Source: Planctomycetota bacterium
Lineage (GTDB): Bacteria > Planctomycetota > Phycisphaerae > Phycisphaerales > UBA1924
DNA: 64,000 nucleotides
Direction: 5' to 3'
Assembly (NCBI GenBank): GCA_030950285.1
Contig: JAUZRR010000024.1
Span: forward strand, 41,549-105,548
The notes below the pieces were generated by a model. It had not been told where the DNA came from, ran no database searches, and saw only the letters and a list, made by a program, of their open reading frames with translations. Both the position numbers and the translations under genes were made by a program. This document shows, piece by piece, positions 62,431-64,000 of this stretch; position 1 is the first letter of the stretch, and every line of letters starts with the position of its first letter.

Positions 62431-63372
62431 ATGGCTGGTCGTGTGTGCGTCATCGGTTCGGCAAACATGGACATGGTCGTCCGTGCGCAGAAACTCCCCG
62501 CCCCGGGAGAAACGGTCGTGGGCAACTCGTTTCACACCTCTCCCGGCGGCAAGGGCGCAAACCAGGCGGTCGCGGCTGCGCGCATGGGTGCGCGGGTGAC
62601 CATGGTCGGCCGCCTCGGGGCCGATGCCTCGGGCACCGAGCTTCGCAAGGTGCTCAGCCGCGAGGGCGTGGACCTCACCGCGGTCCGGACCGCCGCGGGC
62701 GTGCCGACGGGCGTCGCGCTGATCACGGTCGACGAGGACTCCGGCGAGAACACCATCGTCGGCGTCGGCGGGGCGAACCTGCTCGTCTCTCCCGAAGATG
62801 TCCGAGCTGTCGCGGGGCTCATCCGTTCGGCCGAGGTGCTGCTCATGCAACTCGAGGTGCCCGTCGAAACGGTGGAGGCCGCGACGACCCTCGCTCGCGG
62901 GGCCGGCCGAATGGTCATCCTCAACGCAGCACCCGCCCAGCCGCTCCCCCAGTCGTTGCTCTCCTCGCTCGACGTGCTCATCATCAACGAGACCGAAGCC
63001 GCCGCGATCGCTGGGGAAGCGTCGGCCGATGACCCCGAACAACTCGCCGAAACGCTTCGTGGCACAGGACCCGCTGCCGTGGTTCTCACACTCGGCGGCC
63101 GAGGGGCGATCGTCGCCGAGCAGAGCGGGACAACCGTTGTGCCTTCGATCAAGGTCGCCGCGACCGATACGGTCGGTGCCGGGGACGCGTTCTGCGGCAC
63201 GGTCGCGGCGATGCGCGCCGAGGGCAAGTCACTCGCGCAGGCCGTCCGGATCGGATGCATCGCCGGCGCGTTGGCGACGACGAAGCCGGGGGCGATTTCG
63301 AGCCTGCCGACACGCGAAGCGGTGAGGGAAGCGGTGGGGGAAGCGGTGGGGGAGATTCTCGCCGCGAAGTAG
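62431..63372 (+). CDS. rbsK: Ribokinase (PfkB family)
   Basis: 313 residues from ATG 62431, which starts the fold (MAGRVCVIGSANMDMVVRA); an upstream GTG (62404) only adds repeat-like residues. PfkB signatures: GGKGANQAVAAARMG (~residue 37) and DTVGAGDAFCGTVAAMRAEG (~246). Substrate motifs of ribokinase are present (NMDMVV, PGETVVG). It phosphorylates ribose after import. The RbsB/RbsC-like genes lie 9 kb away on the other strand, so it may work with them. The C-terminus ends in a short tandem repeat (EAVREAVGEAVGEIL) encoded by a GAAGCGGTGGGG microsatellite. Confidence 0.93.
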   Translation: MAGRVCVIGSANMDMVVRAQKLPAPGETVVGNSFHTSPGGKGANQAVAAARMGARVTMVGRLGADASGTELRKVLSREGVDLTAVRTAAGVPTGVALITVDEDSGENTIVGVGGANLLVSPEDVRAVAGLIRSAEVLLMQLEVPVETVEAATTLARGAGRMVILNAAPAQPLPQSLLSSLDVLIINETEAAAIAGEASADDPEQLAETLRGTGPAAVVLTLGGRGAIVAEQSGTTVVPSIKVAATDTVGAGDAFCGTVAAMRAEGKSLAQAVRIGCIAGALATTKPGAISSLPTREAVREAVGEAVGEILAAK

Positions 63373-63384
63373 GAGGAGCAGTCG

Positions 63385-63735
63385 GCCGACTGTCGCGCGA
63401 AGGTACCGATTCGCGGCCCGAAGCCGTCGATCCGTCGCGCGAAGCGGCTCCATCGTGGGACGATGGAGGCGATTCGTCGCGCGAAGCGGCTCCATCGCGG
63501 GACGAAGGCGTCGCTTCGTCGCGCGGAGAGGCTCCATCGTGGGACGATGGAGGCGATTCGTCGCGCGAAGCGGCTCCTTCGTCGGACGATGGAGGCGATT
63601 TGCGGAACGATTGGACCGTTTCGTCGAACGATTCGCGCGAATCGCGGGACGATCCGTCAGTTTCGTGGAACGATCCGCGCGTTTCGTGGGACGATTCGGC
63701 CGAATCGTGCGACGAATCGCGGCGCACCATGAACG
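63385..63735. repeat. Array C: degenerate 21-bp repeats organised as 42-bp dimers
   Basis: About sixteen units; a 42-bp dimer repeats four times, containing TCGCGCGAAGCGGCTCCATC and GGGACGATGGAGGCG. Small palindromes recur inside (CCATCGT-GGG-ACGATGG and TTCG-TCGCG-CGAA). On the minus strand the unit TCGCGCGACGAATCGCCTCC matches array B, and both arrays lie on the same side of a GTGGCCATG hairpin. All frames open; no gene signals, so treated as non-coding. Sequence from 63735 to 63960 has no gene that I can support. Confidence 0.75.
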
Positions 63736-63966
63736 AGCGGCCTCCAACGGGCGGTTTTATGGGCTCGTCCGAGAAGGCGCCGGGTTGCCGGTGTGCGTTC
63801 GGGTGCTCCGGTCTCGTCGTGCCCGATCGACCAAACAGAGACGCCCCCGGCTCAGCGCCAAACTGACCGACGCATCCTTCTCACCCCATGCCCGGCAGAA
63901 CCAGACACACGCCAACCGCTCGGGGCACAGGGGGTGGGAGCAGTGCTACCCGCCCATCACTTCTCG

Positions 63967-64000
63967 TCATGGCCACCCAAAGCGGTGGCCATGCCACCCG
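63967..64000 (-). repeat. GTGGCCATG hairpin repeat, copy C
   Basis: CATGGCCACC-CAAAGC-GGTGGCCATG (63968-63993) is a perfect 10-bp stem with a 6-nt loop; the flank CCACCCG to the window end matches the other copies. On the minus strand the loop is GCTTTG, as in copies A2 and B, so the element is inverted here. Confidence 0.7.

Noticed and set aside
63255..63866. 203-codon plus-strand frame over array C and its 172-193-codon minus-strand counterparts
   Set aside because: Same reason; the plus frame starts inside rbsK in another phase and contains only heptad repeats.
1..64000. tRNA, rRNA or prophage genes
   Set aside because: No clover-leaf acceptor/T-arm patterns, conserved rRNA segments, integrase or phage structural genes were recognised by eye; a tRNA scan would be decisive.

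Overview
The window is high-GC DNA, densely packed with genes on both strands. No rRNA, tRNA, CRISPR array or intact transposase gene was recognised. Several features point to the Planctomycetota, most likely Phycisphaerae or relatives: a type II secretion cluster with an enormous secretin, a prepilin of the N-terminal methylation plus repeated-Gly/Asp type, secreted proteins ending in short Ca-binding dockerin-like modules, an RHS-type remnant, very large Pst permeases, and abundant short palindromic intergenic repeats. This placement is an inference from gene style; no marker gene settles it.

Region 1 (1-18.6 kb) is a type II secretion/type IV pilus assembly cluster: the end of a GspK-like gene, a GspL/PilM-like gene and a GspM/PilO-like gene that ends in a GspC/PilP-like domain, coupled by 4-bp stop/start overlaps. 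They are followed by a 14-kb secretin gene of about 4,660 codons carrying about 50 tandem N1-type domains, then a small lipoprotein. Region 2 (18.7-26 kb) is a phosphate uptake operon pstS-pstC-pstA-pstB with unusually large extracytoplasmic insertions in both permeases and no phoU in view. Region 3 (26-30.3 kb) holds the E1 and E2 components of 2-oxoglutarate dehydrogenase. Region 4 (30.3-36.3 kb) has small accessory genes: a low-molecular-weight tyrosine phosphatase, a GNAT acetyltransferase, a ThiF/MoeB-type adenylyltransferase, DinB, metallo-beta-lactamase-fold and cupin proteins, and a membrane-anchored helical protein. Region 5 (36.3-42.4 kb) has two secreted proteins, a pore-only ion channel, ProC and a TRASH-like/DUF2231 membrane protein. 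Region 6 (43.3-46.4 kb) has accA, an H1-tail/DksA fusion and lspA. Region 7 (46.4-56.4 kb) has two secreted hydrolases, a truncated DinB, a ribose-type ABC binding protein and permease without their ATPase, a prepilin and a large secreted dockerin-like protein. Region 8 (56.4-63.4 kb) has an HrpA-type helicase, a Taq-like DNA methyltransferase and a ribokinase.

The gaps between genes are the second point of interest. Three gaps (33.3-34.0, 42.8-43.1 and 63.4-64.0 kb) each combine a degenerate 21-bp tandem array, often organised as 42-bp dimers, with a conserved GTGGCCATG hairpin. A fourth 21-bp array lies at 48.7 kb, and a MITE-like inverted-repeat element lies at 50.6-50.8 kb. A further short repeat supplies the stop codons of two unrelated genes. 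G-rich microsatellites have entered several reading frames as Gly- or Pro/Thr-rich stretches.

How the genes work together: the secretion cluster, lspA (lipoprotein signal peptidase), the prepilin and the dockerin-like secreted proteins together describe a cell with heavy investment in envelope export. The pst operon and the sugar ABC/ribokinase genes cover nutrient uptake; sucAB and accA are core metabolism.
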